NCBI GenBank assembly: GCA_024275485.1
Contig: JAJRZA010000073.1
Span: forward strand, 1-49,743
Reading direction: 5' to 3'
DNA length: 49,743 bases
From: Candidatus Krumholzibacteriota bacterium
GTDB taxonomy: Bacteria; Krumholzibacteriota; Krumholzibacteriia; LZORAL124-64-63
Positions 34,497-42,876 of this stretch are shown one piece after another (positions within the stretch are counted from its first letter, which is position 1; each line of letters begins with the position of its first letter). The notes beneath the pieces were generated by a model. That model saw nothing but the letters and a program-made list of their open reading frames with translations. It was not told the DNA's origin and did no database searches. The position numbers and the translations under genes were made by a program.

Positions 34497-35906
34497 ATGA
34501 GCAACATTTCAAAAAAAACCAAACCCGGGCTCAGATCCCTGTTCACCGTGCACCATGGCCGCGAAATCATGGCCCTGGCCACTCCCACCATCCTGACCAT
34601 GCTCTCGCAAACCCTCATGTGGACGGTGGATACGGCCCTGCTCGGCCGGGTCAGCAGCGTGGCTCTGGCCGCAGCTGGTTTGGGCGGCATGCTCACCTGG
34701 GCCACCTACAGCCTGTTCAACAACCTGAGTCGCATCACCGGGACCTTTGTCAGCCAGGCTCATGGGCGAGGCGACGACGACGCCGTCGGACACTACACCT
34801 GGCAGGGTATTTACCTCGCCCTGTTCACCGGATCGTTGTTGTCGGTTCTGGGTTGGTACAGCTATTTGGTCTTGCCCTGGACACACAACCCCCTCGAAGT
34901 GCAGGGCATGACCTATACCTACATCAAATGGCGCAGCCTGAGCGCCATCTTTACCCAATTGATTTTCGCCCTGATGGGTTTCTTTCAGGGCCGGCGCGAC
35001 GTGCGCGTGCCCATGTACGCGGGCATCATCGGCAACGTGTTGAATCTGGTTTTGGATGTATGGCTGATTTTTGGTTGGAGCGGTTTCGAAGTGGGCGGAC
35101 GGGTTTGGCTGGACATGCCGGCCATGGGTATCAAAGGGGCTGCCATAGGCACCAGCATCGGCACCATGGTCAACGCCGTGGCCCTGATCGCTTGGGCTCT
35201 GGAACCCCGGCTTCGGGATAAATACGGCATCCATCGGCTGCGGTTGCCTTCACTGCGGGCTATCGGCAACATGGTGCGGGTGGGGATGCCCGCAGCCGCC
35301 GAAGGCTTTATGGACATGACCGGATTTTTGATGTTCACCATTTTTGTGGGTACGGCCGGCACGGTGCAATTGGCCGCCACTCAGATCACCATCCAACTGT
35401 TGAGTTTTTCCTTCATGCCGCTGTGGGGATTGACCACCGCAGCCAGTGTGTTGACCGGCAACTGGATTGGTGAAGGAAAGCCAGAACTGGCGGCTGTGTA
35501 TGGTCGGCAAGCCTTCAAATTGGGGTCATATTACTCGTTGCTGCTGGCGTTGGTCATTGTGCTGGGGAGGGATTGGATATTCAGGGTTTTTACCAACGAT
35601 CCAGAGGTGCTGCTGCTCGGTGGGGGGCTGGCTGTAGCGGCGGCCGTGTTCCAGTATTTTGACGGGCTACGCATGCTCGGCAGTGGTATTCTGCAAGGAG
35701 CCGGCGATACCGTATACTCCATGGTGGTGACCATGATCATCATGTGGGCCGGTTTTATCCCACTGACATATTACCTCGTGGTGGTGCAGGAAGGGAATGT
35801 CATTACGGCCTGGATGGGTGCTTCGGTTTGTTATTTCCTGATGGGACTGGCCATGTGGCGGCGGTTTGAGAGCGGCAAGTGGAAGAAGGTGGAGATATTT
35901 CGGTAA
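34497..35906 (+). CDS. MATE-family efflux transporter
   Basis: This 469-residue protein has about twelve hydrophobic helices in two related halves, as in MATE antiporters. The first half includes IMALATPTILTMLSQTLMWTVDTALLGRVSSVALAAAGLGG. The second repeats the same theme (MVRVGMPAAAEGFMDMTGFLMFTIFVGTAG with QLAATQITIQ). Late parts include DGLRMLGSGILQGAGDT. It would expel cationic or amphipathic compounds using an ion gradient across the cytoplasmic membrane. The ATG at 34497 follows GGGAAAG. The substrate cannot be told. It converges with the MFS gene. Confidence 0.9.
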   Translation: MSNISKKTKPGLRSLFTVHHGREIMALATPTILTMLSQTLMWTVDTALLGRVSSVALAAAGLGGMLTWATYSLFNNLSRITGTFVSQAHGRGDDDAVGHYTWQGIYLALFTGSLLSVLGWYSYLVLPWTHNPLEVQGMTYTYIKWRSLSAIFTQLIFALMGFFQGRRDVRVPMYAGIIGNVLNLVLDVWLIFGWSGFEVGGRVWLDMPAMGIKGAAIGTSIGTMVNAVALIAWALEPRLRDKYGIHRLRLPSLRAIGNMVRVGMPAAAEGFMDMTGFLMFTIFVGTAGTVQLAATQITIQLLSFSFMPLWGLTTAASVLTGNWIGEGKPELAAVYGRQAFKLGSYYSLLLALVIVLGRDWIFRVFTNDPEVLLLGGGLAVAAAVFQYFDGLRMLGSGILQGAGDTVYSMVVTMIIMWAGFIPLTYYLVVVQEGNVITAWMGASVCYFLMGLAMWRRFESGKWKKVEIFR

Positions 35907-36036
35907 CGAGGTCTTCTCAAGACCAATCACCGCACTTCACCGTCACCCGGAGGCCTGGAAATACATCCCCATGGTCGCCGAAATCAACAATCCGGCAAAT
36001 TAACCAGGTGATGGCCGGTTTGAGGATCAGACGACC

Positions 36037-37509
36037 CTAGCTGGCTGTTTTCTGTTTGGGCTTAGGTTTGGCATTCCACAACCGCACGGCCAGTATCAGG
36101 CCAATGGCCGCCATGGGAATCATGGCCAGGGGCCAGGCTTTCCAGTTGGCCGGATCAGTGGCCGGGCCAATCAGCTCACCGCCTTCACCCAACTGCATTT
36201 TGGGCAAAACCAGCGCATAAACCAGGGACATGAAACCGGTGCCAAGGTAGACAAATCCATCGATGATTCCAACAGCGATTCCCACGTTTTTGGTCCCCCC
36301 AAAATCCATGCTCGCGGTGCCCGAAAGCATGCCGTGCACGCCGATGACGGCCATGGACATGAAAATCACCAGCCAGCCCACAATGGGCGTGGTATAGGTG
36401 AATGCCAGAACGATGGAACTGATCAGCATCATCCCATAGAGAACCCCGGCCACCGGCCCGCGTCGAGACTGAAAAAGGTGATCGCTGATGGTGCCGGCGA
36501 ACACGCCGCCGGTGATGCCGGCAACGCAAAGCAGCAATCCCCAGTGGTCATTCACAAAGCTGTGTTTGAGGTGCAGAGCCGCATCGGTTTGTTTGGCGAA
36601 GGAACCGTACCACTGCATGATGGCCTGCCGCAAAAACCCGCTGCAGAACTCCACACCGGCTATGGTCAGAATGATGGGGTTGGTCAGCATCTTCTTGAAG
36701 ACGACGACCGCACCGAGCCTTGGACCCTCGTCAGCACTGGTGGCGTCGCCGGTGTTGAAATCTGACAAACCGGCATCATTCGGGGAATTGCGCACCACCT
36801 TGAAATCAATGACCCAGAAAACCGCCAGCAGAATGGCCGGCATGAAGAACACCCATTCGAGCCCCATGAACTCGAGAATCATCCCGCCCACATCGAACGC
36901 GAAATAGATGCCAAGGGAAATGAGGATGCCGAAAATCGCACCAAAAACCCCACGTTCCCGCACATGGAACCAGGGTGCGTTGACCTTGACGATAGCCACG
37001 GCGCCAAAACTCTGGAAATACATATTGATTGCATAGAGGACGGAAAAGATCACCACGAAATGCGAAGCCAGGATTTGGTGAAACGGTCCATGGTGCAACA
37101 GGGAAAGGGAAGCCAGACCCATGACCGCGTTCATGACCAGCGACCCCAGGGCTCCCGTCAAAATGGAAAACCTGCCCCCCAGGCGGTCGGTCAAGGGCCC
37201 GTTGATGAGAAATGAAATCCCGTAAACGATGGTTCCGACCATGAAGATGTAGCTGAAATCGGCGTTCCCCATCAGGGGGGTACCATCGCTGCCGGCCATC
37301 TCGCCAAAGGCGTATTTGCTGACCTTGAGGTTGTAGCGTCCCATGTAGAGGAAAGCGTAGGTCAACCCCAGGGGCAACCAGTTGATGATCCGGCGGCGCA
37401 AATAGGCCTTGTTGTGGCCCACATCCACCGAGGGCAGGCGGTAGAGAATAAGCCCAACAACAACCAGGAGAATGAGTACGGGATAAAATCGCAGGAACCA
37501 CTCTGGCAT
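36037..37509 (-). CDS. MFS transporter, OPA (GlpT/UhpT-like) type
   Basis: This protein of about 490 residues has twelve predicted membrane helices. It starts at the ATG at 37509, which is preceded by AGGAGAT; the longer open frame upstream is not convincing. YMGRYNLKVSKYAFGEM and INGPLTDRLGGRFSI, the MFS loop 2-3 signature, recall organophosphate:phosphate antiporters. FCSGFLRQAIMQWYGSFAK and a second cytoplasmic loop (GTISDHLFQSRRGPVAGV) support this. It probably exchanges a phosphorylated sugar, glycerol phosphate or similar solute; the exact substrate is inference. It diverges from the decayed chemoreceptor gene. Confidence 0.82.
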   Translation of the reverse strand: MPEWFLRFYPVLILLVVVGLILYRLPSVDVGHNKAYLRRRIINWLPLGLTYAFLYMGRYNLKVSKYAFGEMAGSDGTPLMGNADFSYIFMVGTIVYGISFLINGPLTDRLGGRFSILTGALGSLVMNAVMGLASLSLLHHGPFHQILASHFVVIFSVLYAINMYFQSFGAVAIVKVNAPWFHVRERGVFGAIFGILISLGIYFAFDVGGMILEFMGLEWVFFMPAILLAVFWVIDFKVVRNSPNDAGLSDFNTGDATSADEGPRLGAVVVFKKMLTNPIILTIAGVEFCSGFLRQAIMQWYGSFAKQTDAALHLKHSFVNDHWGLLLCVAGITGGVFAGTISDHLFQSRRGPVAGVLYGMMLISSIVLAFTYTTPIVGWLVIFMSMAVIGVHGMLSGTASMDFGGTKNVGIAVGIIDGFVYLGTGFMSLVYALVLPKMQLGEGGELIGPATDPANWKAWPLAMIPMAAIGLILAVRLWNAKPKPKQKTAS

Positions 37510-37677
37510 GATAGATCTCCTGTGGATACGGGGGTGCCATGGTCGAAGGTGAAAGATACCTGTTCGGGTAAACCAATTCCAGAGGAATTGCCAAAGGATT
37601 TGGTTCAAGATCTGCTTCAAACACCCGATATGGAGGGTTAAGAAACAACCAAAATCCATTTAGTAGGGAGTTGGACC

Positions 37678-38727
37678 ATGAAAAACATGTCCCTGCGCTT
37701 TAAACTGATGTTCGGCGGAATCATGATTCCCGCTGTCATCCTCGGTGTTCTTTTTAGTGTCTTCTACGTTCACGAGAAAGAAAGCGTGGTTGGTGAATAT
37801 GTTGAGCGGTCCCGTTTGGTCACCCACAGCGCAGAATCTGCCCGCATCAATGCCGAGGTCCAATAGGACGAAGGAATTTTCAACACCGAAATGTTGAGGA
37901 AGATGGCCGAAAACGGGGAGCACGACAAGCTTTTACTGACAGTGCCGGTTTTCAGCGCCTGGAACACGGCCATGGAGAAGGCGGCCGAGAGCAACTACAC
38001 TTTCCGGGTTCCAAAATTTGAACCCAGGAATTCGAGCGAGAGCATCTCCAAAATCATAAAGGTGATAGACGACATCGCCTTCCAGACCAACCTTTTGGCC
38101 CTGAACGCAGCTGTGGAAGCAGCGCGTGCCGGCAGGGCGGGCAAGGGTTTTGCAGTAGTGGCCGAAGAAGTACGCAACCTTGCCGGACGCAGCGCCAAGG
38201 CTGCCCGGGAGACGGCGGAACTCATTGTGGTGTCAGTAGACAAGACCGAAAACGGGTCCGATATCGCCAACAAAGCCGTGCAAGCTCTCGATAGTATTGT
38301 GACCAGCATCGCCAAGGTGTCGGATCTGGTCTCGGAGATCGATCGGGCTAGCCAGGACCAGGCCCGGGGAATTACCGAAGTCACTGCCGGGTTGGACATG
38401 ATAGACAATGTGACCCAGCAGAATACCGCCACTGCGGAGCAGAGCGCAGCCGCGGCTGTCGAGCTCTCCAGTCAGGCTGGTGAAATGGAAAGCATGCTGG
38501 GATCGTTCACCTTGAAGAACAGTTCACCCAGACCCCCGCTACGGTGGGAGGCTCGCAAGCGCCGACCAGGCCGGCTGCTACGGTGGCTGCGGCTACGATT
38601 CAGCTAACACCCGTGGCAAACCAGCTACAGTGCCTGTTCCAAAGGTGGCCCCGCTAACCAATGGTGCTCCAGCATCAGCGGATGAGGACATCATTGTCTT
38701 GACGGGAGACAACTGGGGGGGTTGATC
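37678..38727 (+). pseudogene. methyl-accepting chemotaxis protein, decayed
   Basis: A chemoreceptor reading frame starts at 37678 behind AGGGAG with a membrane helix (LMFGGIMIPAVILGVLFSVFY) and the start of a sensor domain. It is broken by TAG at 37864-37866, where CAG would be expected after ...AEV. The same frame continues ([12 protein letters not shown] ...) with Tll0287/DUF3365-like sensor sequence. It jumps at about 38025 straight into the signalling hairpin ([23 protein letters not shown] ... [16 protein letters not shown]). The rest of the sensor, second membrane helix, HAMP and adaptation regions are missing. Near the C-terminus another frame takes over and ends ADEDIIVLTGDNW near 38727. 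Three separate lesions point to true decay rather than one sequencing error. Confidence 0.8.
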
Positions 38728-38736
38728 CCCGTTGAA

Positions 38737-41040
38737 TTATCCCTGCCGCCGGATCACAACCAAGGTGATGTCGTCCGATTGGTCCACACCCTCGGTGTGA
38801 CTGGAGACAGCATCGAGAATGGCCTCTTTGATCCCCGTGGCAGGCAAATGGCTGCTGCGCCTGACCACTTCCTCCAGGGCTTCTTCGCCAAACATGGCAT
38901 CGATATCATCCTCGTCGGCGGCTGGTCCCACCGCCTCGGTGATACCGTCGGTGTAGAGGACCACCACATCGCCCGGGCCCAGGTTCACCGTTTCCTGTTT
39001 GTAGGATTGTCCGGCCAACATGCCCAGCAGCAATCCTCCGGCGTTGAGTGTTTCCAGGGTCCCATCCGCCCTAAAAACCATGGGTGGGTTGTGACCGGCG
39101 TTGGTGCTGGTGAAAGTGCCTTTCGTGGTGTCGAGCAATCCGTAAAAGAAGGTGGCGAACATGTGCGGATCCGTTGATGCGACGATAAGGTCGTTCACCA
39201 AGCCGACAACCTGGGCCACGCTGCTCGGATGAATCACCTGGCCGTGCAGGCTGGCCTGCAGGTTGCTCATCAACAAGGCTGCGGGCATACCCTTGCCCGA
39301 GACATCACCGATGGCAACCCCGATGCGATCAGTATCCTGCATGAGGAAATCAAAATAATCGCCCCCCACTTCCCGGCTGGGAATGCTGGCACCGGTGACT
39401 TCGAATCCGGTCAGGGCCGGTTCTTCGCTGGGTAAAAGCCGATCCTGAATTCCCCGGGCCGTTTCCATTTCCCTTGTCAGTCGTTCCTTGGCCAGGGCAT
39501 CCTCGCGGCCCTGGCGAATGGCTACCGTCATCTCATTGAAACTCTCGGCCAGATCACCAAATTCATCTTCGTTGGGGATTTCGATGGTCGTATCGAGTTC
39601 GCCTCGGGCGAGGGACCGGGTTCCCTTGTGAAGAGCATGCACGGCGGTGACAAAACCTTCGCTGATGCGCACTCCGAAGAAGAAGGCAAACACCTCGATG
39701 GTCAGGAACAAAAAGGCCACGATTCCCAGCAGGACCACCGCGACAAGATTGAGGTTGTTCTCACCGTCGAGGAATTCAGTCTTCAAATCGGGCCAGCCCA
39801 CGGCCAGGTTGACCAGAAGATGACCATTTTCGATTTCGCCGTCATTCTCCTGATGAATCGGGAAAAGGGCAATACCAAAAGAACGCCAGCGATTCCAGAA
39901 GGATGCCTCATTGCCCACGTCCCTGTAACACACCTTGCGAGAGGGATAGTTTGGGTTTTCCTCGGCATCTCCGGAGCCGATCTGGATTCCCTTGCCACCA
40001 ACCATGGCGTCGAGGCCTGTGATTTCAACCCCGGTTTTGAGGAGCCCGGAAAGATTCCGCAATGGACGGTCATTCAACATCCAGGCTGTTGCGTGTTCAT
40101 CATCCTGCCCGATATTGTTCCAACGCATCAACCAGATTTCCTGTTCCATCAGGAACCAGGCAGTGGTATCTCCCTGGGCCACAATATCCGGTTCAGCGGC
40201 CAGCATTTGGGACAACCGGCGAGTCCAGTCCGGTGATGAGATTGAATGAACCGCCGAGTCCGACCAGGCCACCGATTCACCGGGCCAGGTGAAGGTTGTA
40301 TCGAAGGGGGCGCCGGCGAGGTCGGTGCCTGCCGCCGCCATCTGACGCCATGATTCCAGAACATTGGTTGCGCGCACGGCCCGGCTGCCACCCAGTCCTT
40401 CGTAGAAGACCAGCAAGCCCAGGACCACCACCAGGGCCAACGGTACAAACCCGATCAAAAATGCGCTGACGGCAAGTTTGGCCCGCAGTCTTAAAAAGTG
40501 CAACCTCATGCGAACGGCCAAATGGAACAGGGACAGGAACCAGAAAGACAGCAGGGAGCCCAGAGACCAGATACCCAATTTGTCCAAACTGTTGAGAACC
40601 CGTTCATCGGCCTCGGTGCTCCACACACCTGTGGACATGAAAAGAACCACCAGGGCCATAATCCCCAGGCCAAACCCTATGGCACGGCGCCGGGCCGAAA
40701 CCAGTCTCCAGGCCCGGAATGGCCTGCTGAACAGGAATATCTGGGACAATACGATACCAAGAATCAATCCCCCATTACCCCAGAGTTGGGTGCTGACCAG
40801 GGCCAGGATCATTATCACCAGCCAGACGACTTTGCCCCAGGTTTTGAGCATCAGGAACCTGAGTGCCAGCAACCAACTCACCAGCATAAAAACAGAGGTC
40901 AAAATACGGACCACACCCGAGGGTTGATCACCTCCCCCCAATTTCAGACTGGAAAGCACCGCCACCAGAGCCAGTAGCAAAAGGCTGATCCAGATGCAAC
41001 GCCAAGCCCTGGCCGATTGGGGCGGGGAGGTTTTTTTCAC
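38737..41040 (-). CDS. membrane PP2C/SpoIIE-type phosphatase with HAMP domain
   Basis: The 767-residue protein has several N-terminal membrane helices (within 1-230) and an extracytoplasmic region. A further helix (LVAVVLLGIVAFLFLTIEVFAFFF) precedes a HAMP-like segment (LARGELDTTIEIPNEDEFGDLAESFNEM). A linker follows (MARGIQDRLLP-like, here ETARGIQDRLLPSEEP), then a SpoIIE/RsbU serine phosphatase domain (SREVGGDYFDF, VAIGDVSGKGMPAALLMSNLQ, FFYGLLD, VLYTDGITEA, DDITLVVIRR). Such proteins dephosphorylate anti-anti-sigma factors or similar partners in response to envelope signals. Its ATG overlaps the stop of the upstream hydrolase gene by four bases, so the two are cotranslated. No partner anti-sigma kinase is in the window. 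Confidence 0.88.
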   Translation of the reverse strand: MKKTSPPQSARAWRCIWISLLLLALVAVLSSLKLGGGDQPSGVVRILTSVFMLVSWLLALRFLMLKTWGKVVWLVIMILALVSTQLWGNGGLILGIVLSQIFLFSRPFRAWRLVSARRRAIGFGLGIMALVVLFMSTGVWSTEADERVLNSLDKLGIWSLGSLLSFWFLSLFHLAVRMRLHFLRLRAKLAVSAFLIGFVPLALVVVLGLLVFYEGLGGSRAVRATNVLESWRQMAAAGTDLAGAPFDTTFTWPGESVAWSDSAVHSISSPDWTRRLSQMLAAEPDIVAQGDTTAWFLMEQEIWLMRWNNIGQDDEHATAWMLNDRPLRNLSGLLKTGVEITGLDAMVGGKGIQIGSGDAEENPNYPSRKVCYRDVGNEASFWNRWRSFGIALFPIHQENDGEIENGHLLVNLAVGWPDLKTEFLDGENNLNLVAVVLLGIVAFLFLTIEVFAFFFGVRISEGFVTAVHALHKGTRSLARGELDTTIEIPNEDEFGDLAESFNEMTVAIRQGREDALAKERLTREMETARGIQDRLLPSEEPALTGFEVTGASIPSREVGGDYFDFLMQDTDRIGVAIGDVSGKGMPAALLMSNLQASLHGQVIHPSSVAQVVGLVNDLIVASTDPHMFATFFYGLLDTTKGTFTSTNAGHNPPMVFRADGTLETLNAGGLLLGMLAGQSYKQETVNLGPGDVVVLYTDGITEAVGPAADEDDIDAMFGEEALEEVVRRSSHLPATGIKEAILDAVSSHTEGVDQSDDITLVVIRRQG

Positions 41041-41723
41041 TGGATTCCGTGCTCCTTCTTGTAGACGGCCCAGTTGTCTTTCAAGTGGCAGAAAGCTGCA
41101 AAATCCCTGGTCAACAGGAAAGGGTTGTTGGCTCTTTCATACCCAATGGTTGAATGGGGCATGCTGCCCTCGCCACCGTAATAATCATGGCCCGGAAAGA
41201 CGAGAACATCTTCGGGAAGCTGCATGATTTTTTCCAGGCTTTCGAATTGCTGCTGCGGGGACGAGCCTTTGAAATAGGATCCGGTCCCGCCGATTTTTCC
41301 GCAAAAAAGCAGGTCTCCGGTGACCAGAAAACCTTCGCAAAGGAAGCAATAATGGTCTGGTGCATGTCCCGGCGTGGCCAGCGCCGTCAAAGTATGGGCT
41401 CCCAGGGAGAACTGCCGGCTATCCGACAAGGCAGTGGCACCCGGAACGTTGGCGCCGCCTCCGGCATAAATTTCCGCACCCGTGAGTTCAGCCAGGGCAT
41501 CGGCTTGCTCCATATGATCGCTGTGGCCGTGGGTGATCAGAATCTTCCCAATGGACAGGCCGTGATTCGAAGCAATGGTGGCAAATCCCGGCGCATCAAA
41601 ACCGGGATCGACTGCCACTGCTTCACCCGTGACCCGGTCCCCCAGCAGGTAGCAGAAGTTGCGGTCGCCACCCAGGTGTATCTGAAGAAAGGCCAAAGAA
41701 TTGGTGCTGTGGTCGTTGATCAT
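41037..41723 (-). CDS. metallo-beta-lactamase-fold hydrolase (glyoxalase II-like)
   Basis: This 228-residue protein has the metal-binding ITHGHSDHMEQADAL (HxHxDH), GHTLTALATPGHAPDHYCFLCEG, LVTGDLLFCGKIGGTGSY and VFPGHDYYGG, the pattern of glyoxalase II and related thioesterase/persulfide dioxygenase-like MBL enzymes. The exact substrate, a glutathione or other thiol conjugate, cannot be fixed. NFCYLLGDRVTGEAVAVDPGFDAP near the N-terminus is typical. It overlaps the phosphatase gene downstream (ATGA). A 50-codon reading frame ends 13 bp upstream on the same strand. Confidence 0.88.
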   Translation of the reverse strand: MINDHSTNSLAFLQIHLGGDRNFCYLLGDRVTGEAVAVDPGFDAPGFATIASNHGLSIGKILITHGHSDHMEQADALAELTGAEIYAGGGANVPGATALSDSRQFSLGAHTLTALATPGHAPDHYCFLCEGFLVTGDLLFCGKIGGTGSYFKGSSPQQQFESLEKIMQLPEDVLVFPGHDYYGGEGSMPHSTIGYERANNPFLLTRDFAAFCHLKDNWAVYKKEHGIQ

Positions 41724-41736
41724 GTTGGTCCTTTGC

Positions 41737-41889
41737 TCAAATCTGGTCCCGGAAATAAAAGGTGATCATCAGCCAGGCATCGTCTCCCTCGACTGAGAAA
41801 TGCACATCAGGATTGATGATCAGGGTTTTCATGAGTGGATCATAACCCGGAATCCAGGTTTCTGGCCAATCCAAACTTGCAGCAGACAT
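41737..41889 (-). CDS. small hypothetical protein, 50 residues
   Basis: A short frame begins with ATG at 41889 (MSAASLDWPETWIPGYDP) and ends DAWLMITFYFRDQI. It has no recognised domain. It lies 13 bp upstream of the MBL hydrolase on the same strand and directly faces the selenoprotein gene across an 85-bp divergent region. That position is what a first gene of the MBL-phosphatase unit would have. The ribosome-binding site is weak (AGGGC). It could be a real small protein or just an untranslated leader. Confidence 0.4.
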   Translation of the reverse strand: MSAASLDWPETWIPGYDPLMKTLIINPDVHFSVEGDDAWLMITFYFRDQI

Positions 41890-41905
41890 TGCGGCCCTAT
41901 GTTTT

Positions 41906-41930
41906 CTTAGTATCCTAAGTATACAGGATA
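41906..41930. promoter_or_regulatory. overlapping palindromes in divergent promoter region
   Basis: CTTAG-TATC-CTAAG at 41906-41919 overlaps TATCCT-N8-AGGATA at 41911-41930, with GTATAC between. They lie between the divergent starts at 41889 and 41975, where an operator would be expected. No regulator is known for it, and binding is inference. Confidence 0.4.
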
Positions 41931-41974
41931 AACTATGTCTTTTTTGATACAAGGGTCTCAAAGGAAGGTCAATC

Positions 41975-42799
41975 ATGCGCAATACACGAAACAATACCCT
42001 GATGTTGGCGCTGATGATGGCAACAATGCTGGCGGGCAGCGCCCAGGCCGCCAGTGGGGATGTTGGCACTCCCGCCCTCGACTACTCGCTGGAGACATTC
42101 GGTGGCGGCAATTACACATTAAGCGAACAAAGCGGACAAGTTGTGATCATGTTCGTGATCGGCTTTGGCTGAGGCGGTTGTATTGCTGCGGCCCCCGGTC
42201 TGGAGGCCATCGCCGATTCTTACCCTGCCGATGAAATTGAATTGATCGCCATTGATGTTTGGGACGGCAACCCCGCCCAGGTTTCGATTTTCACCATCAA
42301 CAGCGGCTGGACCCATCCAGTGCTCATGCTCGGTGGCCAGGCCGGTATCCTGAGTGACTACAATTGTGGCTACGACTATGTCTTCGTCATCGGTGGCGAC
42401 GGTATCATCAAGTGGCGTGGTGTTCCCACCAACAGCACTCTGGCCGGAGCCGTAAGCGATGCTATCGGCGAGTTGGCCACAAGTGCGGCACCTGAAGGTG
42501 TTGTGGCCCGTCATAAACTTTTGCAAGGGTATCCCAATCCCTTCAATCCCATGACCAACATTCCATTCGAGTTGGCCGACAGCCAGGGCCAGGTGGCCGT
42601 GCAATTGGATATTCTGGATATTCGCGGTCGCGTGGTCCGCACACTGGTGGATGGATTCCGCTCCGGTGGGCAACGATACGTCAGCACCTGGGACGGAACC
42701 GACCAAACCGGTCGCAAGATGCCGAGCGGAACCTACATGTCACGCCTCAGGATTCAAGGGCTGGAGCCCCAGGCCAGATTATTGACGTTGGTGAAGTGA
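41975..42799 (+). CDS. probable secreted selenoprotein: TlpA-like redoxin with UGGC and C-terminal sorting domain
   Basis: One frame of 274 codons is interrupted only by TGA at 42170-42172 (codon 66). A signal peptide (1-25, ending GSAQA) precedes a TlpA-like thioredoxin domain. QVVIMFVIGFG-U-GGC-IAAAPGLEAI aligns residue for residue with the [25 protein letters not shown] type, so the TGA takes the place of the first catalytic cysteine and C69 is the second. Conserved family sequence continues after the TGA (LIAIDVWDGNPAQV, YVFVIGGDGIIKW). A FlgD-like sorting domain follows from about 183 (GYPNPFNPMTN, DIRGRVVRTLVDG, PSGTYMSRL, end TLVK). AAGGAAGG precedes the ATG. The gene ends at an ordinary TGA, so TGA is not globally reassigned. 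The usual cis-proline position appears to be replaced (CGYDYVFVI). The alternative, a nonsense mutation, is less likely given the SECIS-like hairpin. Confidence 0.82.
42170..42214 (+). promoter_or_regulatory. SECIS-like element after in-frame UGA
   Basis: Directly after the TGA, GGCGGT (42173-42178) can pair with ATCGCC (42209-42214). Above it GGCC (42190-42193) pairs with GGCC (42205-42208). After a C/A mismatch, CC pairs with GG, leaving the loop GGTCT at 42197-42201. The loop lies 24 nt from the UGA, inside the 16-37 nt window of bacterial SECIS elements. GGTCT is the SelB-contact loop of the E. coli fdhF SECIS. Confidence 0.72.
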
Positions 42800-42827
42800 T
42801 TGGTTGAAATTCGAACAGGGAAAAATC

Positions 42828-42852
42828 AAGGCCCGGTGCAATACCGGGCCTT
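42828..42852. terminator. bidirectional rho-independent terminator
   Basis: AAGGCCCGG at 42828-42836 and CCGGGCCTT at 42844-42852 form a perfect nine-base stem with a seven-base loop, between convergent genes. The plus strand continues TCATTATTTT, the minus strand GATTTTTCCC, so it can serve both the selenoprotein gene and the gene at 42877-43506. Confidence 0.88.
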
Positions 42853-42876
42853 TCATTATTTTGGCGGACCATCAAA

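Noticed and set aside
34509-35234. 241-codon minus-strand frame opposite the MATE gene
   Set aside because: His/Gln/Gly-rich low-complexity translation of an antisense strand, no RBS and no family.
35910-35924. GGTCTT-CTC-AAGACC hairpin after the MATE gene
   Set aside because: Perfect but short stem with a three-base loop and no U tract; too weak to call a terminator.
37864-37866. TAG in the chemoreceptor as possible pyrrolysine or readthrough codon
   Set aside because: The same gene carries a large internal deletion and a frameshift, so decay explains it better.
38711-38735. CAAC...GGGG/CCCC...GTTG hairpin between the chemoreceptor remnant and the phosphatase
   Set aside because: Possible terminator for convergent genes, but with a bulge and no U tract on either strand.
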